Part shown: one piece after another, positions 16,417-24,996 of the stretch
Layout: every line of letters starts with the position of its first letter
Position numbering within the stretch: the stretch's first letter is position 1
Assembly: GCA_024227995.1 (NCBI GenBank)
Contig: CP100465.1
Location: forward strand, 1,240,001 to 1,304,000
From: Halomicrococcus gelatinilyticus
Lineage (GTDB): Archaea > Halobacteriota > Halobacteria > Halobacteriales > Haladaptataceae
DNA: 64,000 bases
Reading direction: 5' to 3'
Translations under genes and position numbers: made by a program
The notes under the pieces: model-generated
The model's database searches: none
Seen by the model: the letters and a program-made list of their open reading frames with translations, nothing else
Told to the model about the DNA's origin: nothing

Positions 16417-16947
16417 ATGTCGGACAAACCCGCCTCCATGTACCGGGAGATTAGCAAGCCCGCGTACACGCGACGTGAGTACATCACGGGCATCCCGGGC
16501 TCGAAGATCGCACAGCACAAGATGGGGAACGTCGAGCGCGACGAGGACGACTACCCCGTCCAGATCTCGCTCATCCTCGAGGAGGAGTGCCAGATCCGCC
16601 ACGGCTCGATGGAGGCCTCCCGCCTCTCGGCCAACCGCCACCTCCTCAAGGAGCTCGGTCAGGAGAACTACAAGATGATCCTGCGCAAGTTCCCCCACCA
16701 CGTCATCCGGGAGAACAAGCAGGCGACCGGCGCGGGTGCGGACCGTGTCTCCGACGGGATGCGCCAGGCGTTCGGGAAGATCGTCGGCACTGCCGCACGC
16801 ATCCAGAACGGCGAACGCCTGTTCACCGCGTGGTGCGAGGTCGAGGACGCCGAGGAAGTCAAGGAAGCGTTCCGCCGCGCGTACAACAAGATCTCACCGC
16901 CGTGCCGCATCAAGGTCGAGCGCGGCGAAGCGAAGCTCATCAGCTAA
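16417..16947 (+). CDS. rpl10e: 50S ribosomal protein L10e (uL16)
   Basis: 176 aa, the archaeal/eukaryotic uL16 homologue in the large ribosomal subunit near the peptidyl-transferase centre. The N-terminal Lys-Pro-Ala-Ser-Met-Tyr-Arg segment, the Ile-Pro-Gly-Ser-Lys-Ile-Ala stretch and the conserved [12 protein letters not shown] core identify it. Length is normal. A TATA-like GTTTATTC (16378-16385) lies about 36 bases before the ATG, so it has its own promoter. Confidence 0.97.
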   Translation: MSDKPASMYREISKPAYTRREYITGIPGSKIAQHKMGNVERDEDDYPVQISLILEEECQIRHGSMEASRLSANRHLLKELGQENYKMILRKFPHHVIRENKQATGAGADRVSDGMRQAFGKIVGTAARIQNGERLFTAWCEVEDAEEVKEAFRRAYNKISPPCRIKVERGEAKLIS

Positions 16948-16998
16948 CGCGGCCCACTTTTCCCGTCGTTCTCTGTTCTCCAGTCGCGTCGCCCGGTC

Positions 16999-19146
16999 TC
17001 AGGAGCGCAGCGCCGCCCACCGCAGCATGTCGTCGAACTTCACGACCGACCCGTAGCGGTCGGCCGGGTCCGTCGCCGTCGCCGTGGCGAGCACCCGCTC
17101 CAGGTCGTCTGAGCGCTCCGAACTTGCACTCGCGTCCGTCACGTCGTCGACCGCATCCACGTCGAGGACCGCCGCGGCCGTCGCACCCAGCCGATACACG
17201 TCCGTCCGCTCGTCGACCGTCCCGGAGCCGTTGCGCTGCTCGGGGGCGTCGAACGGCGACGGTTCGCGGTGGTCGACGAGCGCGGCCCCCAGTTCCCAGT
17301 CGCCGACGAGCGCGTCGTCGCCGTCGAGTCGTATCGCCGACGGCGTGACGCCGCCGTGGAGGATGCCGTCGTCGTGCGCCCGGTGGACCGTCAGGTTCGC
17401 GTCCGAGAGCGCGTGGACGCGGTCCTCGAACGGGCGGTCGGCGTCGGCGAGCGAGCCGTCGAGGACCGGGGCCACGACCCGCTCGTCGTCGTGGTCGAGG
17501 ACGGGGACGACGCCGTCCCTGTCGTCGAGGTGCGCCCACCGCGCGACCGACGCCCGGAACGGCTCCGCGAGGGCGGGGTCCGTCAGGCGCGTCTCGACGA
17601 CGACGCGGGAGCCGTCCGGGGTGCGCTCGCGGACGCGGTACGTCTCGGTGACGGCGTCGCTGTCGAGGCGTTCCAGGCGACCGAACTCGGGTTCCGGTTC
17701 GTCGTCGGTCGCGTCGGCGTCGGCGGACTCGCCGTCGCTCATCTGTTCGTCCGCGGGCGAGTCGCCGTCCACATGGTCGTCCGCGTCGTCGTTCAGCCGC
17801 CGGTAGGCCGCCAGCGCGCCGGTGCCGACCACCAGTCCCGACAGCGCGAGGCCGGCCGTCGACCCGAGAAACGTCGTGGCGTCATCGGCGAGCGAGGCGA
17901 GTCCCGACTCCGCCAGGTCGAAGCCGTACAGCGACGCCTCCGTCCCGAAGACGAGGGTGTCGTCGCCGAACGCCGCCCCGTGCGGGCGCTCGTCCGTCTC
18001 GAACGTCCACCGCTCGGTGCCGTCGGCGGCGTCCCGTGCGACCAGCCCGTCCCGCTCGACGACGTACGCGACACCGTCGTGCACGCCGCCCCACGACCGG
18101 CCGGTAGGAGACCCGGGGAGGTCCATCGACCACCGCTGGGACCCGTCGTCGACGTTCACGACGTGGAACTCGTCGCGGGGTGGGTCGTCGTCGACGGTGG
18201 CGAACAGCGCGCCGTCCGCGAGGGTCAGTCCGGTGCCGATTCCGCCCGGTTCGTCGTACGTCCAGCGCACCGTGCCGCCGCCGACGTCGACTGCGTGGAG
18301 TGTCTCGTCGGTCCAGCAGTACAGCGTTCCGTCGTCGAGCAGGGTCCGCGGATACCCGGAGAAGGGGTGCGACCACGCGATCTCGCCGTCGCCGGCAACG
18401 AGCGCGAACACACTCTCCTCGTCCGCGCAGTAGACGTAATCGTCGTCGGCCGCCAGCACGGCCGGTCGCTGCGATTCCCAGGAGTCGGATTGCCACTGCT
18501 TCGTCCCGTCGTCCGTCAAGACGGCGAAGACACCGTTCGCTGCGCCGACGTACGCCATCGATCCGACGATTACAGACCGTCCGAACGCGTCACGCGGTTC
18601 GCGGAACGTCCATTTCCGGCCACCCGACTCGGCGTCCAGCGCGACGAGTCCGGACTTGCGGGTGAGCAACACTGTCCCGGGCTCGACAGCGGGGAGCGGG
18701 ACGAAGTCGTTGGTCAGCATCGTACGCCAGGACCGGTCACCGGTCACGGCGTCGATGGCGATCAAGCGCCACTCGGGTCGGTCGTCGTCGACCGAGTCGA
18801 CGGCGCTGACGTACAGCGTCCCGTCAACGAGGATCGGTCCCAGGACGATGGACGGAAGATCGTACGACCACCGCCGCTCGCCGGTCGCGGCGTCGACCGC
18901 GAGCAGCGACCGTTCGGCGGGGCCCGTTCCCTTCGCGTCGGTTCGGGCGAACGCATACACCGACCCGTCCGCGGTCAGTTCCGGTTCGAAGTTCTCCGCG
19001 TCCGGGGCGTCGAGCGACCAGTCCGGCCTCGACGCGTCGCTCGCTGGGGTCGTCGTCGCGGCGCGGCCGACCGACGTTGCCGCGCCGAGCGTTCCCGTGC
19101 CGGCGAGAAAGCCGCGTCTGGAGAGGCTGGAAGGCGGGGAAGCCAT
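16999..19146 (-). CDS. Tat-exported PQQ propeller with transmembrane helix and C-terminal kinase-like domain
   Basis: 715 aa. Residues 1-30 hold a twin-arginine signal (Leu-Ser-Arg-Arg-Gly-Phe-Leu-Ala-Gly). Residues about 40-415 form a PQQ-type beta-propeller. Residues about 424-448 are a transmembrane helix ending in Arg-Arg, followed by an Asp/Glu linker. Residues about 485-715 resemble a Ser/Thr protein kinase fold. Catalytic motifs look lost: the HRD region reads Leu-His-Gly-Gly-Val-Thr-Pro-Ser-Ala, DFG is replaced by Gly-Asp-Trp, and no VAIK lysine is seen. It is therefore probably a pseudokinase or nucleotide sensor. Predicted topology is propeller outside and kinase-like domain inside, as in a receptor. 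It is divergent from the ATP-grasp gene at 19253. Confidence 0.85.
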   Translation of the reverse strand: MASPPSSLSRRGFLAGTGTLGAATSVGRAATTTPASDASRPDWSLDAPDAENFEPELTADGSVYAFARTDAKGTGPAERSLLAVDAATGERRWSYDLPSIVLGPILVDGTLYVSAVDSVDDDRPEWRLIAIDAVTGDRSWRTMLTNDFVPLPAVEPGTVLLTRKSGLVALDAESGGRKWTFREPRDAFGRSVIVGSMAYVGAANGVFAVLTDDGTKQWQSDSWESQRPAVLAADDDYVYCADEESVFALVAGDGEIAWSHPFSGYPRTLLDDGTLYCWTDETLHAVDVGGGTVRWTYDEPGGIGTGLTLADGALFATVDDDPPRDEFHVVNVDDGSQRWSMDLPGSPTGRSWGGVHDGVAYVVERDGLVARDAADGTERWTFETDERPHGAAFGDDTLVFGTEASLYGFDLAESGLASLADDATTFLGSTAGLALSGLVVGTGALAAYRRLNDDADDHVDGDSPADEQMSDGESADADATDDEPEPEFGRLERLDSDAVTETYRVRERTPDGSRVVVETRLTDPALAEPFRASVARWAHLDDRDGVVPVLDHDDERVVAPVLDGSLADADRPFEDRVHALSDANLTVHRAHDDGILHGGVTPSAIRLDGDDALVGDWELGAALVDHREPSPFDAPEQRNGSGTVDERTDVYRLGATAAAVLDVDAVDDVTDASASSERSDDLERVLATATATDPADRYGSVVKFDDMLRWAALRS

Positions 19147-19252
19147 ATCCGTACCATCCGTGAAACGTCAGTTATACTTGATGATGTGTGGCGGTGGCCA
19201 CGAGAAGTTCCGAGGGGGAGGTTTTTCATCGCGCGCTCACAATCCACGGTCG

Positions 19253-20122
19253 ATGTTCGACCTGGCGGTCGCGTACGGCGAGGAGACGTTCGAGCGGATG
19301 CGCGACCCGCTCGCGGAGCGCGGTATCGCGGCTCACCACGTGCCGATGGAGGCGCGGACCATCGACCTCGCGGACCCGCCGTGGGGCCCCGACGAGTTCG
19401 ACGCGGGGTTCGTCTACCCCTCGCGAGCGATGGAGGGCGGGGCTGTCGACGCGCTGCTGGACGTGCCGTGGGTCAACGACCGCGAGGCCGTACTCACCTC
19501 GCGGAACAAGGCCGGCGTCGTCGCGGCGCTCGGCCGGGAAGACCTCCCGGTGCCGGACACGGTGCTGGTCTCGAACCCGGTCGACGACGAGCAACTGCGG
19601 GCGGCGTTCGAGCGGTTCGACGGGCCGGTCGTCGTGAAGCCGAACTCGACGACGCGTGGTGCGGGCGTGACGCGCGTCGACGACCTCGACTCCTTCCTCG
19701 GCGTCACCGACTACCTCGACCTCGTCCACGACTACCGCGCGACCGGCGACAAGTCCTTTCTCGTCCAGGAGTACCTCCCCGGCGCGAGCGACTACCGCGC
19801 GATGGTCGTCGACGGCGAGTACGTCGGTGCCGTCGAGCGACGTCTCTCCGCGGACGCACAGGAAGCGGGACGGTGGAAGCACAACGTCCATCGCGGGGCC
19901 GAGGCGCGGGGGGTCGACCTGCCGGCAGAGATGCGGACGCTCGTCGAGCAGGTCGCGGCGGTGCTCGACGTGCCGTTCCTCGGGGTCGACCTGCTCGACA
20001 CCGGCGACCGCGTCGTGGTCAACGAGACGAACGCACGACCGACCATCGACGCCGAGACGAAGTACGAAGAAGGGTTCTACGACAGACTCGCCGAACTGAT
20101 CCGGACGGCGCGACCCGCGTAG
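19253..20122 (+). CDS. RimK-like ATP-grasp ligase
   Basis: 289 aa. It has an ATP-grasp fold: the lysine-bearing Val-Val-Val-Lys-Pro-Asn segment, a Gln-Glu-Tyr-Leu-Pro-Gly nucleotide-contacting stretch, and the Mg2+-binding Val-Asn-Glu-Thr-Asn-Ala-Arg-Pro near the C-terminus. RimK-like enzymes join amino acids, commonly glutamate, to a carboxylate on a protein or cofactor. Nothing here fixes the substrate. Start is the ATG at 19253; a longer open frame upstream runs antisense through the propeller gene and is not supported. It may be functionally linked to the divergent propeller-pseudokinase (inference). Confidence 0.85.
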   Translation: MFDLAVAYGEETFERMRDPLAERGIAAHHVPMEARTIDLADPPWGPDEFDAGFVYPSRAMEGGAVDALLDVPWVNDREAVLTSRNKAGVVAALGREDLPVPDTVLVSNPVDDEQLRAAFERFDGPVVVKPNSTTRGAGVTRVDDLDSFLGVTDYLDLVHDYRATGDKSFLVQEYLPGASDYRAMVVDGEYVGAVERRLSADAQEAGRWKHNVHRGAEARGVDLPAEMRTLVEQVAAVLDVPFLGVDLLDTGDRVVVNETNARPTIDAETKYEEGFYDRLAELIRTARPA

Positions 20123-20138
20123 CGGACCGGCGCGAGGA

Positions 20139-20531
20139 CTACTCGACGCTGATGTCGGCGGACTCGTCGCTCTTCTCGAAGGTCACCTCGAGGATGCCGT
20201 TGTTGTAGGTGGCGTTGGCCGAGCGCTCGTCGACGCGCGTCGGGAGCGTGATGCGCTCGTCGTACTCGCGGTGGTCGCTGGAGGCGCTGATGGTCAGGTA
20301 CTCGCCGTCGCACTTGAGGTCGATGCCGTCCTTCTCGACGCCCGGCAGGTCGGCGATGACCCGCACGACGTCGTCGTCCTCGTGGATGTCGACGTGCGTG
20401 TCCGCGCCGAACCCGGTCGTGCCCTCGGTGTCGACGCGCATGTCGACGTTGCCACCCATCATCTCGTTCATCATGCGCTCTATCTCGCGGAAGAGGTCGT
20501 CGAACGGGTCGTCGCGGTCGTCTCTGCGCAT
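20139..20531 (-). CDS. Hsp20/alpha-crystallin family small heat-shock protein
   Basis: 130 aa. A short N-terminal Met-rich region (Arg-Met-Met-Asn-Glu-Met-Met) is followed by an alpha-crystallin domain of about 85 residues with the typical Val-Ile-Ala-Asp-Leu-Pro-Gly-Val-Glu and Asn-Gly-Ile-Leu-Glu-Val-Thr-Phe segments. It acts as an ATP-independent chaperone holding unfolded proteins. The C-terminal Ile-X-Val anchor is represented by Ile-Ser-Val at the very end. Start is the ATG at 20531; no longer reading is needed. Confidence 0.93.
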   Translation of the reverse strand: MRRDDRDDPFDDLFREIERMMNEMMGGNVDMRVDTEGTTGFGADTHVDIHEDDDVVRVIADLPGVEKDGIDLKCDGEYLTISASSDHREYDERITLPTRVDERSANATYNNGILEVTFEKSDESADISVE

Positions 20532-20653
20532 AGGAGATGATAGGCAACTGAGGGGGAAAAGGTTTTGGACGGGACGGGAACGCGCCGGGTTCTGTCCGCC
20601 GCGGCCCGGACGACCCCGACTGGTGCGCGCGGCGAACGGAGAGGACGGCCGGG

Positions 20654-21667
20654 CTAGATGCCCATGCCCATCGCGCTGTTCGTGCGTTCGATGCTCTCGC
20701 GGGCGTCGGCGGCGTTCGTCACGGCGCGGATGGCGTCGACGTTCTCGGGAACGACGTCGCTCTCCTGGTGGATGGCCTGGAACAGGTAGAGGTCCTTCCC
20801 CTCGGTCGTGATGGACTCGCCCCAGATGGCGTTCTCCCAGATGTCGCCGCGCGGGCGGCCGACGTCCTGGGCGAGTTCCTTCAGTTTGCCCGCGCCGTCG
20901 ATGTCGAAGTGCTCGGGGATGACGAACGTGCGGGACTGCTCTTCGAGCAGGTCGCGGACGGCCGCGGCGTCCGTCTCGGTCTCGAGCGTGACGTTGACGC
21001 TGTGCATGTGCATCAGCGTCGCGGGCACCTTCAGCCCGAGCGTGTCGATGGCGAGGTCGGGGAAGATGGTGTTGACGTCGGGGCCGTGGTGGGAGGGCAG
21101 CGAGACCGGGTTCGGCAGGATGTCGTTGATGGGGCCGCGACCGGTCTGGGCGGGGTCGCCGCCGCGCCGGACCAGCGTCGCGCGGACCTTCTCGACGCCG
21201 TACTCCTCGCGGAGCGGAGCGACGAGGCGCGAGAGACCCGTCGTGTTGCAGGAGACGACGCGGACGTGGTCGGCGTCGACGGCGTCCTCGAAGTTCGAGC
21301 GGGCGTTGAAGCTGACGTCGGCGACGTCGGCGTCCTCGCCACCCTGGTACAGCGCGGGGGTGTCGTACTCCTCGTAGAGGGACCTGTTGTCCGCGCCGAC
21401 GCCGGAGGGACAGGCGTCGACGACGACGTCGGCGGCGTCGACGAGCTCGTCGACCATGCCGGCGAGGTCGATGCCGGCGGCGTCGAACTTGTCGGCGCGC
21501 TCCTCGATGGCGGCGTAGAGGGGGTACCCGTTCTCGACGGCCTGCTCGGCCTCGAAGTTCGGCCGCGTCTTCGCGACGCCGACGACCTCCATGTCCGGTT
21601 GGGCGCGTACGGCGTCGGCGACTCGCTTGCCGATGGTCCCGTAGCCGTTGATGGCGACCTGAAGCAT
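20654..21667 (-). CDS. gap: Type II glyceraldehyde-3-phosphate dehydrogenase
   Basis: 337 aa archaeal (class II) phosphorylating GAPDH, which interconverts glyceraldehyde-3-phosphate and 1,3-bisphosphoglycerate. The N-terminal Rossmann motif is Asn-Gly-Tyr-Gly-Thr-Ile-Gly-Lys-Arg. The catalytic Cys140 sits in Ser-Cys-Asn-Thr-Thr-Gly-Leu. In haloarchaea this enzyme class is often used mainly in gluconeogenesis; the direction here is not readable. ATG at 21667 is chosen as it directly precedes the conserved strand; an upstream in-frame ATG would add nine unconserved residues. Confidence 0.95.
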   Translation of the reverse strand: MLQVAINGYGTIGKRVADAVRAQPDMEVVGVAKTRPNFEAEQAVENGYPLYAAIEERADKFDAAGIDLAGMVDELVDAADVVVDACPSGVGADNRSLYEEYDTPALYQGGEDADVADVSFNARSNFEDAVDADHVRVVSCNTTGLSRLVAPLREEYGVEKVRATLVRRGGDPAQTGRGPINDILPNPVSLPSHHGPDVNTIFPDLAIDTLGLKVPATLMHMHSVNVTLETETDAAAVRDLLEEQSRTFVIPEHFDIDGAGKLKELAQDVGRPRGDIWENAIWGESITTEGKDLYLFQAIHQESDVVPENVDAIRAVTNAADARESIERTNSAMGMGI

Positions 21668-21917
21668 GTACACCTGCCGCTCCGACGCCCGCACTCAAAA
21701 CGGTTTCGAGGGGGATTCGTGGAAAACAATCCGGTTTCGAGTAAGTTACTTCCGGGCGGTCACGGCGGCGACGGACGTGAGACTGCAGCGAGTTCGAACC
21801 GGGTGACTGCGGCGGGTGAAACGGGCGTCGCATCCCGCAAACGCATCCGCAGACGGCGCTTCGACTGGAGCGCCCCGAACGGAAAACCTAACGGCGGCGG
21901 CGGCCGTCGCTTCGGGC

Positions 21918-22865
21918 ATGAGTCTCGAAGACGCGGCCCGGACGGCCGTCGAGCAGTGCATGGGCCTGGAAGCCGGCGAGTCGTGCGTCGTGGTCACCGA
22001 CGACAAGCGCGAGGCCATCGGCGAGGCCCTGTACGACGCCGCCAGCGCCGTCACCGACGACGTGGTCGTGGCGCGGTACCCGCCGGGCGACCAGCACGGC
22101 GAGGAGCCACCCGAGCCGGTCGCCGCCGCGATGGCCGGCGCGGACGTGTTCCTCGCGCCGACGACCAAGAGCCTGAGCCACACCCGCGCCCGCGGCGACG
22201 CCAACGACGCCGGGGCGCGCGGCGCGACCCTCCCCGGCATCACCGAGTCGGTGTTCACGACCGGCCTCGACGCCGACTACGACGCCATCCAGCGCCACTG
22301 TCTCGACGTGATGGAGCAGGTCGCGGACGCGGAAGAGGTCCGGGTCACCTCCCCGCAGGGCACCGACATCACCTTCCGGCCCGGAAGCCGGGAGTGGCTC
22401 TCGGACACCGGCAACGTCACCGAACCGGGCGCGTTCTCGAACCTCCCCGCAGGCGAGGTGTTCGTCAGCCCCGAGGACGCCGAGGGCCGCTACGTCGTCG
22501 ACGGGACGATGATGCCCCACGGCCTGCTCGACGACGACCAGACGCTCTCGTTCGAGGTCGCGGACGGCCAGGTGACCGACATCAGCGACGACGACATCCG
22601 CGAGCAGGTCGAGACGGCCGCCGAGGAGGTCGGCGACGCCGCCTACAACCTCGCGGAGCTCGGCATCGGGACGAACGTCGCGGTCACGGACCTGGTCGGC
22701 TCCGTCCTCCTCGACGAGAAGGCCGGCGGCACGGTCCACATCGCCATCGGCGACGACGCCGGCATCGGCGGCGACACGGACGCCCCCATCCACCTCGACG
22801 GCATCCTCCGGGAGCCGACCGTCTACGCGGACGGCGAGGAGGTCGACCTGCCGACCGTCGAATGA
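21918..22865 (+). CDS. M29-like aminopeptidase
   Basis: 315 aa related to leucyl aminopeptidase/AmpS (COG2309, M29). Conserved pieces include Asn-Leu-Pro-Ala-Gly-Glu-Val-Phe (about residues 175-182), Asn-Leu-Ala-Glu-Leu-Gly-Ile-Gly-Thr-Asn near 250 and Asp-Glu-Lys-Ala-Gly-Gly-Thr-Val-His-Ile near 272, which carry metal ligands in the family. It is shorter than the bacterial enzymes (about 410 aa), as is usual for archaeal members. The ATG at 21918 is preferred to a start 102 bases upstream whose translation has no conserved content. Confidence 0.85.
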   Translation: MSLEDAARTAVEQCMGLEAGESCVVVTDDKREAIGEALYDAASAVTDDVVVARYPPGDQHGEEPPEPVAAAMAGADVFLAPTTKSLSHTRARGDANDAGARGATLPGITESVFTTGLDADYDAIQRHCLDVMEQVADAEEVRVTSPQGTDITFRPGSREWLSDTGNVTEPGAFSNLPAGEVFVSPEDAEGRYVVDGTMMPHGLLDDDQTLSFEVADGQVTDISDDDIREQVETAAEEVGDAAYNLAELGIGTNVAVTDLVGSVLLDEKAGGTVHIAIGDDAGIGGDTDAPIHLDGILREPTVYADGEEVDLPTVE

Positions 22866-22912
22866 GGACGAGCACGACCCCCGACCGCTCCGCACCGGAG
22901 GCCTGACTCGCC

Positions 22913-23260
22913 ATGCCAGAGACCGAGCGCGTCGACGTGCACGGCCACACCGTCAGCGGCGTCGACGTCGGGCCGGAGACCCGCTGTGCCCACTACGACG
23001 CCGAGCGCGACGTCGTCGCCCTTCGGCTGGCGTGCTGCGGCGACTTCTACTCCTGCTTCCGGTGTCACGACGCCGCCGCCGACCACGACCGCGAGCGGTG
23101 GTCGCAGGACGAGTACGACGTCGACGCAGTGCTCTGTGGCGTCTGCGGTGCGACACTGACGGTCGCGGAGTACCTCGACTGTGACTCGACCTGCCCCGAC
23201 TGCGGCGCGGCGTTCAACCCCGGCTGTGCCGACCACCACGACCTCTACTTCGAGGTGTGA
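22913..23260 (+). CDS. CHY zinc-finger protein
   Basis: 115 aa. The Cys/His pattern is that of a CHY zinc finger: Arg-Cys-Ala-His-Tyr near residue 24, then Cys-Cys-Gly-Asp-Phe-Tyr-Ser-Cys-Phe-Arg-Cys-His, then Cys-Gly-Val-Cys and a final Cys-Pro-Asp-Cys with Cys/His residues. It resembles the yeast Hot13 domain, which handles zinc and thiol redox state of partner proteins. The cytoplasmic role in haloarchaea is unknown. It follows the aminopeptidase by 47 bases on the same strand. Confidence 0.9.
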   Translation: MPETERVDVHGHTVSGVDVGPETRCAHYDAERDVVALRLACCGDFYSCFRCHDAAADHDRERWSQDEYDVDAVLCGVCGATLTVAEYLDCDSTCPDCGAAFNPGCADHHDLYFEV

Positions 23261-23632
23261 GAGTTCGGTTCTGGTGCAGCAGATTACGGGTTCCAGTCTG
23301 AAACCGTCGAGAACACCTCGAAAGCGAACCGTTTCGGCCGGCGAGACAGGCGACACCGGGTGGACTGAAAGGGGCTGGCGGGTCCGGGAAGACGGGCGAA
23401 GCAAGCACTGGAGGCCGCGCAGCGGCCGAAGAGCGCAGCGAGCGCATCGACCGGAGCCGCCAGGGGCTTTCTACGTCGCCAACATCACCGACGAATCCAC
23501 AGGCTGCTCCGCCCATGCCATCGCCAAAGTGATAGACGCGCCAATCCACGGATGCTGGTTTTCTGGCCTCTCCGAACGTCCCCGATTCCCAACTCCACGG
23601 GCTTTTACGCGCGGACGCCGTACCGTTCGCCC
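23261..23632. other. 372-base gap, no gene supported
   Basis: No convincing coding frame on either strand. A short perfect hairpin (GGCCGC, loop GCA, GCGGCC at 23413-23427) is followed by a GAGCGCAGCGAGCGC run, the sort of GC-rich filler seen between haloarchaeal genes. The promoter of the gene at 23633 probably lies near its right end (CTTTTA at about 23602-23607). Confidence 0.6.
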
Positions 23633-24283
23633 ATGACAGAGACTGCGGAGCGCGTCGCGGCGACGTGTCCCTCCTGTTCGCCCGGCGTCGAGACGGTTCA
23701 CGAGGTGCTGAAGCCCGGCGGTCAGGTGACGGTGCGCTGTACGGAGTGTGGCCACGTCCACAAGACGAAGATCGAGGAACCGGAGACGGAACGAACCGAC
23801 GTCATCGTCTCCCAGGACGGCGAGTCGTTCTCCGCGGCCGAGGACGTCCCGGTCGAGGAGACGCTCGCGGTCGGCGAGGAGTTCGTCCTCGAGACGGAGG
23901 AGGCCATCATGGTCGTCCGCATCACCAGCCTCGAACTCGACGGCGACCGGCGCGCCGACGAGGCGACCGCCGGAGACGTCGAGACCATCTGGACGCGCGC
24001 GGTGGACAACGTCTCCGTCAACGTCACGCTCCACCCGAAGGACGGCGGGCACGACGAGACGCGCGGCGTGACGGTGAACGTCCCCGGCGACTACGAGTTC
24101 ACCGTCGGCGAGACGGAGGAGCTGGGCGACGAGGAGTTCACCGTCGACGGCATCCTCGTCCGGGACGACGCCTCGGGGTACTTCCACGACAAGCTCGACC
24201 ACGACGACGACGTCGTCGTCGCCAAGGACGTCAAGCGACTGTACGGTACCGACGAGAGTTCGACCGCCTGGTCCGCCTGGTGA
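23633..24283 (+). CDS. HVO_0476-family zinc-finger protein
   Basis: 216 aa. An N-terminal treble-clef-like zinc finger carries Cys-Pro-Ser-Cys (about residues 12-15) and Cys-Thr-Glu-Cys-Gly-His (about 38-43). It is followed by a basic stretch and a beta-rich acidic domain. The family is conserved in haloarchaea without a proven role; a nucleic-acid or translation-linked function is possible. It ends only two bases before the protein-isoaspartate methyltransferase gene, so both probably share one mRNA. Confidence 0.9.
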   Translation: MTETAERVAATCPSCSPGVETVHEVLKPGGQVTVRCTECGHVHKTKIEEPETERTDVIVSQDGESFSAAEDVPVEETLAVGEEFVLETEEAIMVVRITSLELDGDRRADEATAGDVETIWTRAVDNVSVNVTLHPKDGGHDETRGVTVNVPGDYEFTVGETEELGDEEFTVDGILVRDDASGYFHDKLDHDDDVVVAKDVKRLYGTDESSTAWSAW

Positions 24284-24285
24284 GC

Positions 24286-24918
24286 ATGCCCGACTTCGAG
24301 CAGCGCCGCACCGCCCTCGTCGCCGACCTCGCTCGCCGGGGCCGCGTCGAGCGCGATTCGACGCGCGACGCGCTCGAAGCGGTGCCCCGCCACGAGTTCG
24401 TCCCGGAGAACCGGCGCGAGAACGCCTACGCCGACCAGCCGTTCCCCATCGGCGAGGGCCAGACCGTGAGCGCCCCGCACATGGTCGCCGAGATGGTCGA
24501 CCTGCTCGCGCTCGACCCCGGCGACCGCGTGCTGGAGATCGGCACGGGCTGTGGCTACCACGCTGCCGTGACCGCGGAGGTCGTCGGCGCGGAGAACGTC
24601 TACAGCGTCGAGTACCACGAGCGACTCGCGGAGGAGACCGGGGAGCGACTGGACCGCCTCGGGTACGGCGACGTCTCGATCCGCGTCGGCGACGGCCGCG
24701 ACGGCTGGCCGGCCCACGCGCCCTACGACGCCGCCTACCTCACCTGTGCCGCGCCGGCGTTCCCCGACGCCGTCGTCGAGCAGGTGCGGCCTGGGGGGAC
24801 GGTGCTCGCGCCGCTGGGCGACGGCCGCCAGCGACTCGTGTCCGCCCGCCGACGCGCCGACGGCGCGCTCGACCGCGAGGAGCACGGCATGGTGCGGTTC
24901 GTCAGGATGCAGGGGTAG
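24286..24918 (+). CDS. pcm: Protein-L-isoaspartate O-methyltransferase
   Basis: 210 aa. It uses S-adenosylmethionine to methylate isoaspartyl residues and starts repair of aged proteins. The SAM-binding motif Val-Leu-Glu-Ile-Gly-Thr-Gly-Cys-Gly-Tyr-His is at about residues 83-93. The Gly-Gln-Thr-Val-Ser-Ala-Pro-His-Met segment upstream is the family's substrate-site signature. It follows the zinc-finger gene by two bases and is convergent with pepF. Confidence 0.94.
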   Translation: MPDFEQRRTALVADLARRGRVERDSTRDALEAVPRHEFVPENRRENAYADQPFPIGEGQTVSAPHMVAEMVDLLALDPGDRVLEIGTGCGYHAAVTAEVVGAENVYSVEYHERLAEETGERLDRLGYGDVSIRVGDGRDGWPAHAPYDAAYLTCAAPAFPDAVVEQVRPGGTVLAPLGDGRQRLVSARRRADGALDREEHGMVRFVRMQG

Positions 24919-24996
24919 CGGCGTCGGCGGAGTCGCAACGAAAAGAGGGACGGAGCGACGCGTCCGGAGCGTCGAGCGAGCTGCGAGTCGCCGGCC

